NCBI RefSeq assembly: GCF_000369625.1
Contig: NZ_KB850113.1
Coordinates: 566,641-630,640, forward strand
DNA length: 64,000 nucleotides
Reading direction: 5' to 3'
DNA from: Acinetobacter variabilis
GTDB lineage: Bacteria; Pseudomonadota; Gammaproteobacteria; Pseudomonadales; Moraxellaceae
This document shows, piece after piece, positions 16,516 through 26,588 of the stretch. The notes beneath the pieces are model-generated. The model had not been told where the DNA came from. It was given only the letters and a program-made list of their open reading frames with translations, and made no database searches. Positions within the stretch are counted from its first letter, which is position 1. Each line of letters opens with the position of its first letter. A program made the translations under genes and the position numbers.

Positions 16516-19095
16516 ATGCGTTTTGAGAAATTTACTAATCGCTTACAGCAAACCCTTTCCGATGCGCAATCTCTGGCAATGAGCAAGGATCATGCTGCCA
16601 TTGAAGGGATTCACATCTTGTCCACCTTGATGGAAGAAGCATCGAATGTGAGCTTGCTGCAACAGGCAGGAGCGAACCTGCGTGAACTGCAAAGCAAAGT
16701 ACAAACTGCGCTAAATAATGTAGCTACGCTCGGTAATCCCTCTGCCGATATCAATATCAGTCAGGAAGCAGCCAAAGCCCTGCATCTTGCGGACAGTTAT
16801 GCACAGAAAGCAGGAGATGAGTTCCTGTCCACTGACTGGGTATTACTGGCACTTGCAGAAACGGGTGCCACCAAAACCTTATTAAACAGTGTTGGCGTAA
16901 AAACAGAAACTTTACGACAGGTTATTAATCAAATTCGAGGCGATGAAAAAGTCATGAGCAATAATCATGAAGATCAACGGGACTCACTGAATAAATATAC
17001 GATTGATTTAACTGAACGTGCCATGGCAGGCAAACTTGACCCGGTGATTGGTCGTGATGATGAAATCCGTCGTACGATTCAGGTGCTGTCACGCCGTACC
17101 AAAAACAACCCGGTACTGATCGGTGAGCCAGGTGTCGGTAAAACTGCGATTGTCGAAGGTCTGGCACAACGTATTGTCAATGGTGAAGTTCCAGAAGGCC
17201 TGAAAGGCAAACGCGTTCTGTCACTGGACTTGGGTTCATTGTTAGCTGGTGCCAAATATCGTGGTGAGTTCGAGGAACGTCTAAAAGCTGTTCTGAAAGA
17301 TCTGGCTAAACATGAAGGCGAAATCATCCTGTTCATTGACGAGCTGCATACATTGGTCGGTGCCGGTAAAGGTGATGGTGCTATGGATGCGGGTAACATG
17401 CTGAAACCTGCATTAGCGCGCGGTGAATTACGCTGTGTCGGTGCAACGACTCTGGATGAATACCGTCAGTACATTGAAAAAGATGCAGCCTTAGAGCGTC
17501 GTTTCCAGAAAGTGCTGGTGGATGAACCAAGCGTGGAAGACACCATCGCGATCCTGCGTGGTCTGAAAGACCGTTATGCGACTCACCATGGTGTGCAGAT
17601 TCTGGACTCAGCAATTATTGCTGCGGCGAAAATGTCACATCGTTACATCACTGACCGTCAATTGCCTGATAAAGCCATTGACCTGATTGATGAAGCAGCA
17701 TCCCGTATCAAAATGGAGCTGGATTCTAAACCTGAAGCACTGGATAAACTCGAACGCCGTCTGATTCAGCTGAAGATGCAGCTTGAAGCGGTGAAAAAAG
17801 ATGCAGATTCTGGTGCGCAGGGCGAAGTGAAACACCTGGAAGAGCAGATTGCCACTGTAGAGAAAGAGTACAGCGAACTGGAAGAAATCTGGCGTGCCGA
17901 TAAAGCGCTGGTAGCAGGCAACAAAGACATTCAGGTGAAACTGGATCAGGCTCGCATTGCTCTGGAAAAAGCCCAGCGTGAAGGTGATCTGGCTGAAGCA
18001 GCACGTTATCAGTATGGTGTAATTCCGGAGCTGCAAAAACAGCTGGAACGTATTGAAGCGGCTGAAGAAAGCGAAGCACCAAAACTGCTACGTGACAAAG
18101 TCACTGACAATGAGATCGCTGAAGTAGTCAGTGCTGCGACCGGTATTCCTGTAGCAAAAATGCTGCAAGGTGAGCGTGACAAACTGCTGCATATGGAAGA
18201 CTTCCTGCACAATCGTATTGTTGGTCAGGAAGAAGCCGTAGTGGCTGTATCTAATGCTGTACGTCGCTCACGTGCTGGCTTGTCAGATCCAAACCGTCCA
18301 AGTGGTTCATTCCTGTTCTTAGGCCCAACAGGTGTGGGTAAAACAGAATTGACCAAAGCCTTGGCGAACTTCCTGTTCGACAGTGACGATGCCATGATCC
18401 GAATCGACATGTCCGAATTTATGGAAAAACATTCGGTGAGCCGCTTGGTCGGTGCACCTCCGGGCTATGTCGGTTATGAAGAAGGTGGTGTGCTGACTGA
18501 AGCGGTGCGCCGTAAACCATATAGCGTGGTGTTATTCGATGAAGTCGAAAAAGCGCATCCGGATGTGTTCAACATTCTGCTGCAAGTGCTGGACGATGGT
18601 CGTCTGACCGACTCGCAAGGCCGTGTGGTGGATTTTAAAAATACCGTGATTGTGATGACTTCGAACCTGGGTTCACAAGATGTCCGTGAGCTGGGTGATA
18701 AAGCAACTCGTGAAGAAGTCCGTACAGTGGTGATGAATGCGGTATCGGAACATTTCCGTCCAGAGTTTATCAACCGTATTGATGAGCTAGTGGTGTTCCA
18801 TGCACTGGAAAAAGACCAGATCCGTGGTATTGCTGATATCCAGTTGAACCGCTTGCGTCAACGTCTGGCAGAACGCGATATGCGTCTGTCTGTGGATGAC
18901 AGTGCTTTCGATCAGTTAATCGAAGCTGGTTTCGATCCGTTGTATGGTGCGCGTCCATTAAAACGTGCGATCCAGCAACGTATTGAAAATGGCTTGGCAC
19001 AAAGCATCCTGGCAGGTGAGTTTGGTCCTGGTGATACTATCGTCGTTCGTGGTGAAAGCGGCGAACTGGTCTTTGAAAAATTGAAACTCAGCTAA
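16516..19095 (+). CDS. clpB: ClpB disaggregase (AAA+ chaperone)
   Basis: ATP-driven protein disaggregase that works with DnaK to rescue aggregated proteins in the cytoplasm. All domains are present in 859 residues, the family length: N-terminal Clp repeats (1-145), first AAA+ module with GEPGVGKT near residue 205, coiled-coil middle domain (about 410-520), and second module with GPTGVGKT near 605. The C-terminal small domain includes [20 protein letters not shown] lies nine bases before the ATG. Expression is probably heat-inducible through the sigma-32 promoter just upstream. A strong terminator follows. Confidence 0.98.
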   Translation: MRFEKFTNRLQQTLSDAQSLAMSKDHAAIEGIHILSTLMEEASNVSLLQQAGANLRELQSKVQTALNNVATLGNPSADINISQEAAKALHLADSYAQKAGDEFLSTDWVLLALAETGATKTLLNSVGVKTETLRQVINQIRGDEKVMSNNHEDQRDSLNKYTIDLTERAMAGKLDPVIGRDDEIRRTIQVLSRRTKNNPVLIGEPGVGKTAIVEGLAQRIVNGEVPEGLKGKRVLSLDLGSLLAGAKYRGEFEERLKAVLKDLAKHEGEIILFIDELHTLVGAGKGDGAMDAGNMLKPALARGELRCVGATTLDEYRQYIEKDAALERRFQKVLVDEPSVEDTIAILRGLKDRYATHHGVQILDSAIIAAAKMSHRYITDRQLPDKAIDLIDEAASRIKMELDSKPEALDKLERRLIQLKMQLEAVKKDADSGAQGEVKHLEEQIATVEKEYSELEEIWRADKALVAGNKDIQVKLDQARIALEKAQREGDLAEAARYQYGVIPELQKQLERIEAAEESEAPKLLRDKVTDNEIAEVVSAATGIPVAKMLQGERDKLLHMEDFLHNRIVGQEEAVVAVSNAVRRSRAGLSDPNRPSGSFLFLGPTGVGKTELTKALANFLFDSDDAMIRIDMSEFMEKHSVSRLVGAPPGYVGYEEGGVLTEAVRRKPYSVVLFDEVEKAHPDVFNILLQVLDDGRLTDSQGRVVDFKNTVIVMTSNLGSQDVRELGDKATREEVRTVVMNAVSEHFRPEFINRIDELVVFHALEKDQIRGIADIQLNRLRQRLAERDMRLSVDDSAFDQLIEAGFDPLYGARPLKRAIQQRIENGLAQSILAGEFGPGDTIVVRGESGELVFEKLKLS

Positions 19096-19114
19096 TACCA
19101 GTTTTCCTCGCAAC

Positions 19115-19141
19115 AAAAAACCCAGCCTAGGCTGGGTTTTT
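19115..19141. terminator. Bidirectional terminator between clpB and rlmKL
   Basis: A perfect palindrome CCCAGCCTAGGCTGGG flanked by A and T tracts lies between the two convergent stops and can terminate transcription both ways. Confidence 0.93.
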
Positions 19142-19161
19142 CTCTATCTTATATTCACACC

Positions 19162-21366
19162 TTACATTTTTGGATGAGTGATTTTCCAGGCACGGTGAAT
19201 TTTTTGATTACGCTTGAAGTCTGGACCAATGGTTTCATGCGTGATTTCTTCCACGTCGTACAAACCTTCAATCATTTCATCCATTTCGAAACCACGATAG
19301 TTATTCGAGAAATACAAAGTACCGTCAGTGGTTAAACGGTTCATGGCACGCTTCAATAAAGAGACATGGTCACGCTGAACGTCGAAAGTCCCGTAGAATT
19401 TTTTCGAGTTAGAGAATGTTGGTGGATCGATAAAAATCAGGTCATATTGCTCATGGCCTTCTTTCAGCCATTCAAAACAGTCAGATGCAAAGAACTGATG
19501 TTGTTGATCGGCATGGTCTACAGTCAGGCCATTTAGCACAAAGTTCTCTTTTGACCAGTTCAAATAAGTATTAGACAAATCCACGCTGGTGGTACTCGCT
19601 GCACCACCTAAAGCTGCATGTAAGCTCGCGGTAGAGGTGTAGCTGTACAGATTCAGGAAGTGTTTGCCTTTGGCTTCCTTGGCAATACGCAAACGCATCT
19701 GACGGTGATCTAGGAACAAACCAGTATCCAGATAGTCGGTCAGGTTGACCAGAATCTTGGCTTGGCCTTCCTGTACGATAAAACGCTTAGACGCGGTACT
19801 TTGTTTGGTGTACTGGTTTTTACCTTCCTGACGGGCACGGGTCTTGATAAAGATCGCATCACGGCCCAAACCGGTCACGGCACGAATCGCCTGCAGAGCC
19901 AAATTGAAACGTTTTTTGGCTTTTTCAGGATCAATTTTCTTCGGTGGTGCATATTCCTGAACATGCAGACGTTCGCCGTATAGATCAACTGCTACGTTAA
20001 AGTCCGGCAAGTCCGCATCATACAAACGCAGGCAGTGAATATTTTCTTTTACTGCCCATTTTTTCAGGGTTTGCATATTCTTGGTCAGACGGTTAGCAAA
20101 TTCCATCGCACCTTCAATCGGCTCGAATTGTTGCGGCTGCCAGCTTTCTAGGAAAGGACGTGTGACTGCTGCCGGTTTTACAGTACCGAAACGGATATAG
20201 ATTGGTAGTTTACCGTTCATCAAACGCAGAATTTGTGGATCATTGAACGCCAAGACATCGGCCTGTTCCACCTGAGCAGCAATGACTGCGGCTTTTTGAT
20301 TCGGGAAATTCTTTTGTAGCAGGTTAGACAGACCCAGATACAAGGCACGGTTAGAGGCTTTATCACCTAAACGCTCACCGTACGGTGGATTCGTCACAAA
20401 GAAGACTTTCTTGCCTTCAGCCTGGAAATCTGGCCAGTCATTCAAAGTACGCTCTTCGATCTTGATCTGGTCGAGGGCTGATTCAAAACCTGCCGCAATA
20501 ATATTCTGTTTAGTGGCTTTCACCGCTTCCCAGTCGGCATCAAAGGCATAGAATTTTGGTAATGGGTTTTCTAGCGCAGCTTTATGACGTTCAGCCGCTT
20601 CAGCTTTAATACCCATCCACAATTCATGATCATGACCATTCCAGCCATTAAATCCGAAACGACGCACCAGACCTGGGGCACGGTCAGTCAGAATCATCAG
20701 TGATTCAATGATAAACGTCCCTGAACCACACATTGGATCAACCACAATATCCGGGTTAATGTCTTTCAGGCCGCCTTTTTGCAGGATCGCAGCCGCCAGA
20801 TTTTCCTTGATTGGTGCTTCAGTCATAAAGCGGCGATAGCCTCGTTTATGCAAGGAATCACCGGATAAGTCTAAACAATAAGTGTGTTCTTTTTTACCGG
20901 CCAGAATGTACATGGTGATTTCTGGCTGTTTGGTATCAATACTTGGACGCTTGCCCACAGCTTCCATAAAGGAATCGACGACGCCATCTTTGGCACGTAG
21001 AGTTGCAAACTGGGTGTTGACCTTAATATCACGTTCAACGTGCAGACGAATTGCGAAGGTGCTTTGTGGTGCAAAAATCAGTGACCAGTCAAAGCTCATC
21101 GCACCTTCATAAAGCTCTTCTGCAACATCACGCGCATCGTGGGAGAATTCGATTTCATGCGTATGAATTGGCATCAGGACACGAGAAGCCAGACGAGACC
21201 ACATACAGATGCGGTAAGCATTTTCAAGCGTGCCTTTGAAGGTCAGACGACCTGGGAAACGTTCAATATCCTGAACACCTAAACCTTTGATTTCTTCTTC
21301 TAATAAGGTTTCCAGACCATCGGCACAGGTGACCCAATAATTGCTTAAACGTGAAGAGGTATTCAT
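19162..21366 (-). CDS. rlmL: 23S rRNA methyltransferase RlmKL (m2G2445 / m7G2069)
   Basis: Two-domain rRNA methyltransferase modifying two guanines of 23S rRNA. The N-terminal THUMP region (residues 10-160) is followed by the RlmL domain, with DPMCGSGTF for SAM binding and the catalytic NPPYGERLG. The C-terminal RlmK domain starts near residue 430, with a SAM fold and IFIDPPTFSNSKK. The 734-residue length agrees with fused RlmKL proteins (about 700). Convergent with clpB. The upstream side is a 655-base gene-poor region. Confidence 0.97.
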   Translation of the reverse strand: MNTSSRLSNYWVTCADGLETLLEEEIKGLGVQDIERFPGRLTFKGTLENAYRICMWSRLASRVLMPIHTHEIEFSHDARDVAEELYEGAMSFDWSLIFAPQSTFAIRLHVERDIKVNTQFATLRAKDGVVDSFMEAVGKRPSIDTKQPEITMYILAGKKEHTYCLDLSGDSLHKRGYRRFMTEAPIKENLAAAILQKGGLKDINPDIVVDPMCGSGTFIIESLMILTDRAPGLVRRFGFNGWNGHDHELWMGIKAEAAERHKAALENPLPKFYAFDADWEAVKATKQNIIAAGFESALDQIKIEERTLNDWPDFQAEGKKVFFVTNPPYGERLGDKASNRALYLGLSNLLQKNFPNQKAAVIAAQVEQADVLAFNDPQILRLMNGKLPIYIRFGTVKPAAVTRPFLESWQPQQFEPIEGAMEFANRLTKNMQTLKKWAVKENIHCLRLYDADLPDFNVAVDLYGERLHVQEYAPPKKIDPEKAKKRFNLALQAIRAVTGLGRDAIFIKTRARQEGKNQYTKQSTASKRFIVQEGQAKILVNLTDYLDTGLFLDHRQMRLRIAKEAKGKHFLNLYSYTSTASLHAALGGAASTTSVDLSNTYLNWSKENFVLNGLTVDHADQQHQFFASDCFEWLKEGHEQYDLIFIDPPTFSNSKKFYGTFDVQRDHVSLLKRAMNRLTTDGTLYFSNNYRGFEMDEMIEGLYDVEEITHETIGPDFKRNQKIHRAWKITHPKM

Positions 21367-22021
21367 AAAATAGAGAGACCGGAAAAGAATAAATAAAAAA
21401 CTGCGCTCAGTTTAGCGTATTTTGCCTGTTAAAGCTTTGGAAATTTTTTAAAATCGAGCATATACAGCCTAGTGTTATTCATCCTAAAAAGCGCTAAATG
21501 TTGACTTAAAAAGCAAACTGAAAATTTACGAGATATGTAAGACTACACAATGCCAATAAGGTGGATTTTTAATTAAATATTTTATTTTACAGAGGGATAT
21601 GTAGTAGGTATTAAAACTAATTCGCAATCTAGCTCTTCAATTGCGACCATGTTGTATGTGTAATTTAGAAAGATAAATAATCGGATTAATGATGTGATGG
21701 ATCTGATACAGGGTCGTTTATATACACCTCATGGCAACAGCATTACTCTAAAAGTAAAAGCTAAAATTTGGTCATTCATGTCAAGTGATCGAGACTAAGA
21801 ATTGACTAGCCAGACGAGGAGTGAATCTAAAACAAAAAAGACACTGACCTACTATTGCTCGGGGTAGATCAATTTTCATTCATATCAATTTATAACTTAC
21901 ATAACTTATTTAGTAATTTTGGTACGTTTATTGCTCTATCTAATATCAATGAAGCTGTAATGCTGAGGGGAATCATTACAGCTTCATCTTTATTCTTAAT
22001 TATTATTTCGGAGGGGCTTAG
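21367..22021. other. Gene-poor region between rlmKL and the 110-residue protein gene
   Basis: No convincing gene. A 33-residue frame at 21697-21798 (plus) reads MDLIQGRLYTPHGNS and looks like coding sequence but has no ribosome site and no recognised family. It could be a scrap of a lost gene. The strongest structure is the 14-pair hairpin at 21949-21987, described separately. The rlmKL promoter must lie near 21367-21480. Confidence 0.5.
21949..21987 (+). repeat. Perfect 14-base inverted repeat in a probable 5' leader
   Basis: ATGAAGCTGTAATG and CATTACAGCTTCAT pair perfectly around an 11-base loop CTGAGGGGAAT. The right arm ends 34 bases before the ATG of the 110-residue protein, whose own ribosome site is GGAGGGG. 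The loop carries a similar GAGGGG. It lacks a T tract that would make it a normal terminator. It could be a regulatory leader structure or the terminator of something lost. Confidence 0.7.
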
Positions 22022-22354
22022 ATGTTGGATCTTCAATTACGCAGGAATGAGGCATTTTCAATCGCTACCTTGATCTACGCACGTTTAAGACGAGTAACTG
22101 GACGAGTAATTGATGCCATGTATCTTGCAGAAAATATCCACTATGCAAAGCATGTGATTGGGCTGGCAGAGCAGACTGAAGATCCTGAGCTTTTACATCT
22201 GGTCAACCGCTTAAAAACCACTCTGGATTTATCGTCATTTGCAGAATTACAGGCTGAAGAACAGGCGGAAAAGGAACTGATTTCTGTAGAACCAAGTGAA
22301 GAAGATATCTATCGCGCACAGGTTTCACATCATTATATTGGCGCATTGCGCTAA
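22022..22354 (+). CDS. Conserved-looking hypothetical protein, 110 residues
   Basis: I do not recognise this family. The start is well supported: ATG at 22022 with GGAGGGG five bases upstream. The N-terminal half is mixed basic and hydrophobic (FSIATLIYARLRRVTGRVID). The C-terminal half is acidic with many Glu residues (FAELQAEEQAEKELISVEPS) and ends VSHHYIGALR. No signal peptide or membrane segment is evident, so a cytoplasmic, mostly helical protein is likely. It lies between rlmKL and pyrB with no operon partner. An unusual hairpin sits in its leader. Confidence 0.75.
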   Translation: MLDLQLRRNEAFSIATLIYARLRRVTGRVIDAMYLAENIHYAKHVIGLAEQTEDPELLHLVNRLKTTLDLSSFAELQAEEQAEKELISVEPSEEDIYRAQVSHHYIGALR

Positions 22355-22543
22355 TTGGGGGGATTGGGTGTGGATGCTCCAGACTGAAGCACTCATGTTT
22401 AAATGAAAAAACAAGCATATAGATAAACAGGTTAAATTATCTTATTGAAAAAATGCATGGGAATTTAAATTTCCATTCTTATTACTGAGATGGTTTTTGT
22501 ACAACTGAGCTCTTTATCAACTATAAAGATTCGCTAATCTCTG

Positions 22544-22549
22544 TATAAT
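22544..22549 (+). promoter_or_regulatory. Probable -10 element of the pyrB promoter
   Basis: A perfect TATAAT lies 29 bases before the pyrB ATG. No good -35 hexamer is visible 16-18 bases upstream, so this may be an activator-dependent or extended -10 promoter. No pyrimidine leader peptide with attenuator can be seen in the short leader. Confidence 0.45.
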
Positions 22550-22578
22550 ACGTTGACTTAACGTATAAGGAATCTCTC

Positions 22579-23595
22579 ATGCACTTGGCGGCATTGCATA
22601 CACCGAGCCAGATTCAACTCAACAAAGCAGGTAATCTTAAACATTTCCTGACCATCGAAGGTCTTTCTAAAGAAACTCTTACAAAAATACTGGACACTGC
22701 GTTGTCCTTTTTTAATGACCAAAATCAGCTGATCACCAATAATTTGCTCGAAGGCAAAACGGTGATGAACTTATTTTTTGAAAATTCTACCCGAACGCGT
22801 ACTACTTTTGAGGCAGCGGCCAAACGTCTGTCTGCCAACGTGCTGAATATCGATATTGCCCGTTCAAGTACCTCTAAAGGTGAAACTTTACGTGATACCT
22901 TGTGGAATCTTGAAGCTATGGCGGCAGATATTTTCGTGGTACGTCATTCATCTTCAGGTGCAGCACACTTTATTGCCAAAGATGTCTGTCCAAATGTCGC
23001 CATTATTAATGCAGGCGATGGCCGTCATGCCCATCCAACTCAAGCGATGCTGGATATGCTGACCATTCGCCGCGAGACCAATAAAAAATTCGAAGATATG
23101 TCGATTGCGATTATTGGCGATATCAAGCATTCGCGTGTAGCACGTTCAGATGTGGCGGCACTGCAAACCTTAGGCTGTAAAGATATTCGCGTGATTGCGC
23201 CGAATACGTTGTTGCCATACGGTTTTGATGACTACAGTGAAGATGTGCGCCTGTTTAATAAAATGGAAGATGGCATCAAAGACTGTGATGTGATCATTAC
23301 CTTGCGTATTCAAAACGAGCGTATTGATTCACCAGCGCTGTCATCTCAGGCTGAATTCTACAAAATGTATGGCCTGAATAAAGAACGTCTCGCCATGGCC
23401 AAGCCGGATTGTATCGTGATGCATCCAGGACCAATGAACCGTGGTGTGGAAATTGATTCCAGTATTGCAGACGGTCCGCAATCCGTGATTCTGAAACAGG
23501 TTACTAACGGGATTGCAGTACGTATGGCGGTACTGGCTCTTGCGATGCAGGGTCAGTTACAGGAACAGGGTTTGATTGAAGCGATTGCGGTATAA
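22579..23595 (+). CDS. pyrB: Aspartate carbamoyltransferase catalytic chain
   Basis: Second step of pyrimidine synthesis: carbamoyl phosphate plus aspartate gives carbamoyl aspartate. The carbamoyl-phosphate motif [11 protein letters not shown] lies near residue 73, [10 protein letters not shown] near 152, and the C-terminal [12 protein letters not shown] is intact. At 338 residues it is longer than the E. coli chain (about 310), with an N-terminal extension as in the Pseudomonas-type enzyme that forms a dodecamer with a PyrC-like subunit. That partner follows after 10 bases. AAGGAAT lies before the ATG. Confidence 0.97.
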   Translation: MHLAALHTPSQIQLNKAGNLKHFLTIEGLSKETLTKILDTALSFFNDQNQLITNNLLEGKTVMNLFFENSTRTRTTFEAAAKRLSANVLNIDIARSSTSKGETLRDTLWNLEAMAADIFVVRHSSSGAAHFIAKDVCPNVAIINAGDGRHAHPTQAMLDMLTIRRETNKKFEDMSIAIIGDIKHSRVARSDVAALQTLGCKDIRVIAPNTLLPYGFDDYSEDVRLFNKMEDGIKDCDVIITLRIQNERIDSPALSSQAEFYKMYGLNKERLAMAKPDCIVMHPGPMNRGVEIDSSIADGPQSVILKQVTNGIAVRMAVLALAMQGQLQEQGLIEAIAV

Positions 23596-23605
23596 GGAAT
23601 AAGTC

Positions 23606-24844
23606 ATGTCTATTGTAAAAATTGAAAATGTCCGTGTTCTTGACCCAATCCAAAACACTGATTCAGTCGAAACGGTTTATCTGGAAAATGGTAAACGTAT
23701 TGCAGAAACTGCTAACGTATCTGAAACCATTGATGGGCAGGGCAAATGGCTGATGCCTACTATGGTGGATCTATGCGCACGTTTACGTGAACCGGGTCAG
23801 CAGCAACACGGGACTTTAAAGTCTGAAGGTAAGGCTGCACGTGAAAACGGGATCCTGCATGTATTTACCCCGCCAGATTCCAAACCGATTGTACAGGATA
23901 ATGGTGCACTGATTCATGGTCTGGTTGAAAAAGCCATGCTGGATGGTGGTATTTATTTACAGGTGATCGGTGCACAGACTCAAGGTCTGCAAGGTCAGCA
24001 ACCGGCCAATATGGCAGGTTTGAAAAAGGGCGGATGTACTGCGGTTTCTAATGCCAGTGCGCCGTTTGCCAATGATGATGTGGTATTGCGTACACTTGAA
24101 TATGCAGCGGGATTGGACCTAACTGTGGTGTTCTATGCAGAAGAACCTCAAATCGCCAAAGATGGTTGTGTACATGAAGGCTTTATTGCTTCACGCCAAG
24201 GTTTGCCAATGATTCCGGCATTAGCAGAGACTGTGGCCATTGCCAAATACCTGCTCATGATTGAAGCAACTAAAGTACGCGCTCATTTCGGCTTGTTATC
24301 TTGTGGTGCATCAGTAGAACTGATCCGTATTGCCAAAGAAAAAGGCCTGCCAGTAACTTGTGATGTCGCAATGCACCAATTGCATCTGACTGACCATCTG
24401 ATTGATGGCTTTAACTCTCTTGCACACGTGCGTCCACCATTACGTTCTGAATCTGACAAAGAATTACTGCGTCAGGGCGTAAAATCTGGTGTGATTGATG
24501 CGATCTGTACCCATCATGAACCACTAAGCAGCTCTGCCAAAATGGCACCGTTCGCAGAGACACAGCCTGGTTTTACCGCTTTTGATACCTACGTACCGTT
24601 CGGTATCCAACTGGTGAATGAAGGTTTCTTTACGTCGTTAGAATGGGTGGAGAAAGTCACAGTTGCTCCCGCGAAAGTCGCTAACATGTTTAATCGCTGG
24701 AAGGCAGAAGCTGGTTGGGTACTGGTTGATCCAGAACAGGAGTGGACGCTGAGTAAAGAAACGATCGTTTCTCAAGGTAAAAATACACCACTGCTCAATC
24801 AAAAAGTGAAAGGTAAAGTGCTGCAAACTTTTATTGCTGCATAA
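23606..24844 (+). CDS. pyrC': Dihydroorotase-like, probably non-catalytic subunit PyrC'
   Basis: Amidohydrolase-fold protein of 412 residues, homologous to dihydroorotase but lacking metal ligands. Where active enzymes have the HxH pair (DxHxHLREPG), this reads DLCARLREPG. Where they have TDHAP, this reads THHEPL. In Pseudomonas-type bacteria such PyrC' chains are structural partners required for PyrB assembly, which fits the 10-base spacing behind pyrB. A catalytic dihydroorotase must then be elsewhere in the genome. A strong terminator ends the operon. Confidence 0.92.
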   Translation: MSIVKIENVRVLDPIQNTDSVETVYLENGKRIAETANVSETIDGQGKWLMPTMVDLCARLREPGQQQHGTLKSEGKAARENGILHVFTPPDSKPIVQDNGALIHGLVEKAMLDGGIYLQVIGAQTQGLQGQQPANMAGLKKGGCTAVSNASAPFANDDVVLRTLEYAAGLDLTVVFYAEEPQIAKDGCVHEGFIASRQGLPMIPALAETVAIAKYLLMIEATKVRAHFGLLSCGASVELIRIAKEKGLPVTCDVAMHQLHLTDHLIDGFNSLAHVRPPLRSESDKELLRQGVKSGVIDAICTHHEPLSSSAKMAPFAETQPGFTAFDTYVPFGIQLVNEGFFTSLEWVEKVTVAPAKVANMFNRWKAEAGWVLVDPEQEWTLSKETIVSQGKNTPLLNQKVKGKVLQTFIAA

Positions 24845-24864
24845 CACTTACATTTCGCGTTTAC

Positions 24865-24891
24865 AAAAAGTCAGCTTCGGCTGACTTTTTT
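24865..24891 (+). terminator. Rho-independent terminator after pyrB-pyrC'
   Basis: AAAAAGTCAGC and GCTGACTTTTT pair around TTCG, 20 bases after the stop. Confidence 0.93.
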
Positions 24892-25037
24892 ATATCTTAA
24901 TTAAAATACTAGAAAAGTTAGCCCTACATAAACAGTGAAACTTTATGATATCAGTACAATTATTAACATTCCAAAGAGGGTGGGTCGCTACACTGATTAA
25001 ATATTAAACATTATAAATTAGAATAATGGTGATCTTG

Positions 25038-26531
25038 ATGAATACAGATTTAATTGAACGTTTAAAGAGTGATGTGACCGCCATTGTGCTGCAAGGTGAA
25101 ACAGAACATCTATTTGCCAAGGATCAGGCCTTAGCCCAATTCTATCCTGTATTGTTAAGTATTCTTCGTGCAAGACCGGCCTGGATTGAAGGTCTGGGTC
25201 AGCAACTTAATCCCAAGATTGATGAATTATTTAATAATAATCCGACCCTAAAACAACAATTCCTGGCTCAGTTAGATTCAACTGCACCTCAAGATGAAAT
25301 TGAACAGACCCTGAACCGGGCAATTGTTCCAATCATGAACTTCTTGCAGGCAGAAGCGGGTGCACCCACTGCTGAAGCAGTAGGCCATTTGTTAGATACC
25401 CATGCAGACTCGATTCAACGGGCATTACCAGTCTGGGCTGGCCCTATACTGGCATCTCTAGGTGTATCTCCGCTGGCGGGACAAAATCTGAACCGCGCAC
25501 CGGGTCTGGCTTCCGAACCGGAAGCAGAACCAGTACTGACTGAAGAGAAAAAGGCAGTGGTGTTCTGGCCTTTTATTTTACTCGTGATTATTGCGGCGAT
25601 TATCTTATTCTTCTTCCGTGGATGCCTGCGTGATGATGATCCGGATGAATTACGAAATGCTCAGGCGGTAAGCGAAGCTGCTGCAACGAACCCTGCAATT
25701 TTAAAAATCAGCACCGGTAGCCAAGGTGAAATTGTCAACTGTCAGGTACAGATGAATGATCCGAAATATATGCAAATTCTGCAAAATGAAATTAAACAGA
25801 TCTTTAATTACAGTATTGGCTGTGGCGCAGTAGCCAATGAAAATTACCACTCAGAATTTATTGATCAGGATACAATTCCATCCGTATTGAAATTACTGCA
25901 AGGCATGTCAAATGTGACTTTGACTTGGGCAGGTAATCAGGTGTCTGTACAGGCAGCGAACAGTGCAGATGCACAGCGTCTGGCGGGTCAGATTCGTGGT
26001 CTGGCTAAAAATGTAGAAGTTGTGACCCAAAAACCAGTTGATATGGATGAGGCGATCAATACAGCCAATACCGAGGCTAAAAAAGCTTTAGACGAACTTC
26101 AGATGGAAAATATTGAGGCGTTAGATGTTGCAACTGCCTTAAACCTGCAAATTATTCATTTCGCGACAGGTTCCACCGAAATTCCTGAAGTGAATAAAAG
26201 CTTGCTGGATCAGACCGCAGCTTTATTACAATATGCCAAAGATGTACGTCTAATCGTGATGGGCCATACTGATACAGAAGGCAGCAGCACTCAAAATCAG
26301 GAGCTATCTTTAAAACGTGCTCAAGCCATTGTGAATTATCTGGTGCAGAAAGGGGTGAACCCGGCGCAGTTACAACCAGTAGGTATGGCGGCGAATCAGC
26401 CTGCTCAATCGAATGCGACTTCGAACGGTCAGTATCAAAACCGTCGTGTAACTTTTGAAGTTATGAGTACCGAAGATGGTCGTGTCCATACTGTAGATAA
26501 TGAAGGCGTAGTTGAAAAGAAAGCCAGCTAA
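25038..26531 (+). CDS. Membrane protein with C-terminal OmpA peptidoglycan-binding domain
   Basis: Protein of 497 residues. A long soluble N-terminal part (1-175, helical, DUF937-like in feel) is followed by a single membrane helix near residues 176-196 (FWPFILLVIIAAIILFFF). A periplasmic linker then contains a BON-like region, and the C-terminal OmpA domain carries the peptidoglycan-binding signature MGHTDTEGSSTQN...LSLKRAQ. The layout, with one helix, a BON-like part and OmpA, recalls the ArfA type of envelope protein. It probably ties the inner membrane to the cell wall. ATG 25038 is preferred over 25026 because GGTG lies six bases upstream. No operon partner. Confidence 0.85.
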   Translation: MNTDLIERLKSDVTAIVLQGETEHLFAKDQALAQFYPVLLSILRARPAWIEGLGQQLNPKIDELFNNNPTLKQQFLAQLDSTAPQDEIEQTLNRAIVPIMNFLQAEAGAPTAEAVGHLLDTHADSIQRALPVWAGPILASLGVSPLAGQNLNRAPGLASEPEAEPVLTEEKKAVVFWPFILLVIIAAIILFFFRGCLRDDDPDELRNAQAVSEAAATNPAILKISTGSQGEIVNCQVQMNDPKYMQILQNEIKQIFNYSIGCGAVANENYHSEFIDQDTIPSVLKLLQGMSNVTLTWAGNQVSVQAANSADAQRLAGQIRGLAKNVEVVTQKPVDMDEAINTANTEAKKALDELQMENIEALDVATALNLQIIHFATGSTEIPEVNKSLLDQTAALLQYAKDVRLIVMGHTDTEGSSTQNQELSLKRAQAIVNYLVQKGVNPAQLQPVGMAANQPAQSNATSNGQYQNRRVTFEVMSTEDGRVHTVDNEGVVEKKAS

Positions 26532-26547
26532 ATAATTCTTTCATCAT

Positions 26548-26576
26548 AAAAAAGGACGAATGATTCGTCCTTTTTT
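26548..26576. terminator. Bidirectional terminator between the OmpA-domain gene and atoE
   Basis: AAAAAAGGACGAA and TTCGTCCTTTTTT form a 13-pair stem around TGA between the two convergent stops. Confidence 0.93.
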
Positions 26577-26588
26577 ATTTATTATGAA

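Noticed and set aside
21697..21798. 33-residue frame MDLIQGRLYTPHGNS...
   Set aside because: It looks somewhat coding but has no ribosome site and no recognised family; kept only as a remark on the gap.
21855..22073. 72-residue frame upstream of the 110-residue protein
   Set aside because: It overlaps the better-supported start at 22022 in another frame and runs through the hairpin; no ribosome site.
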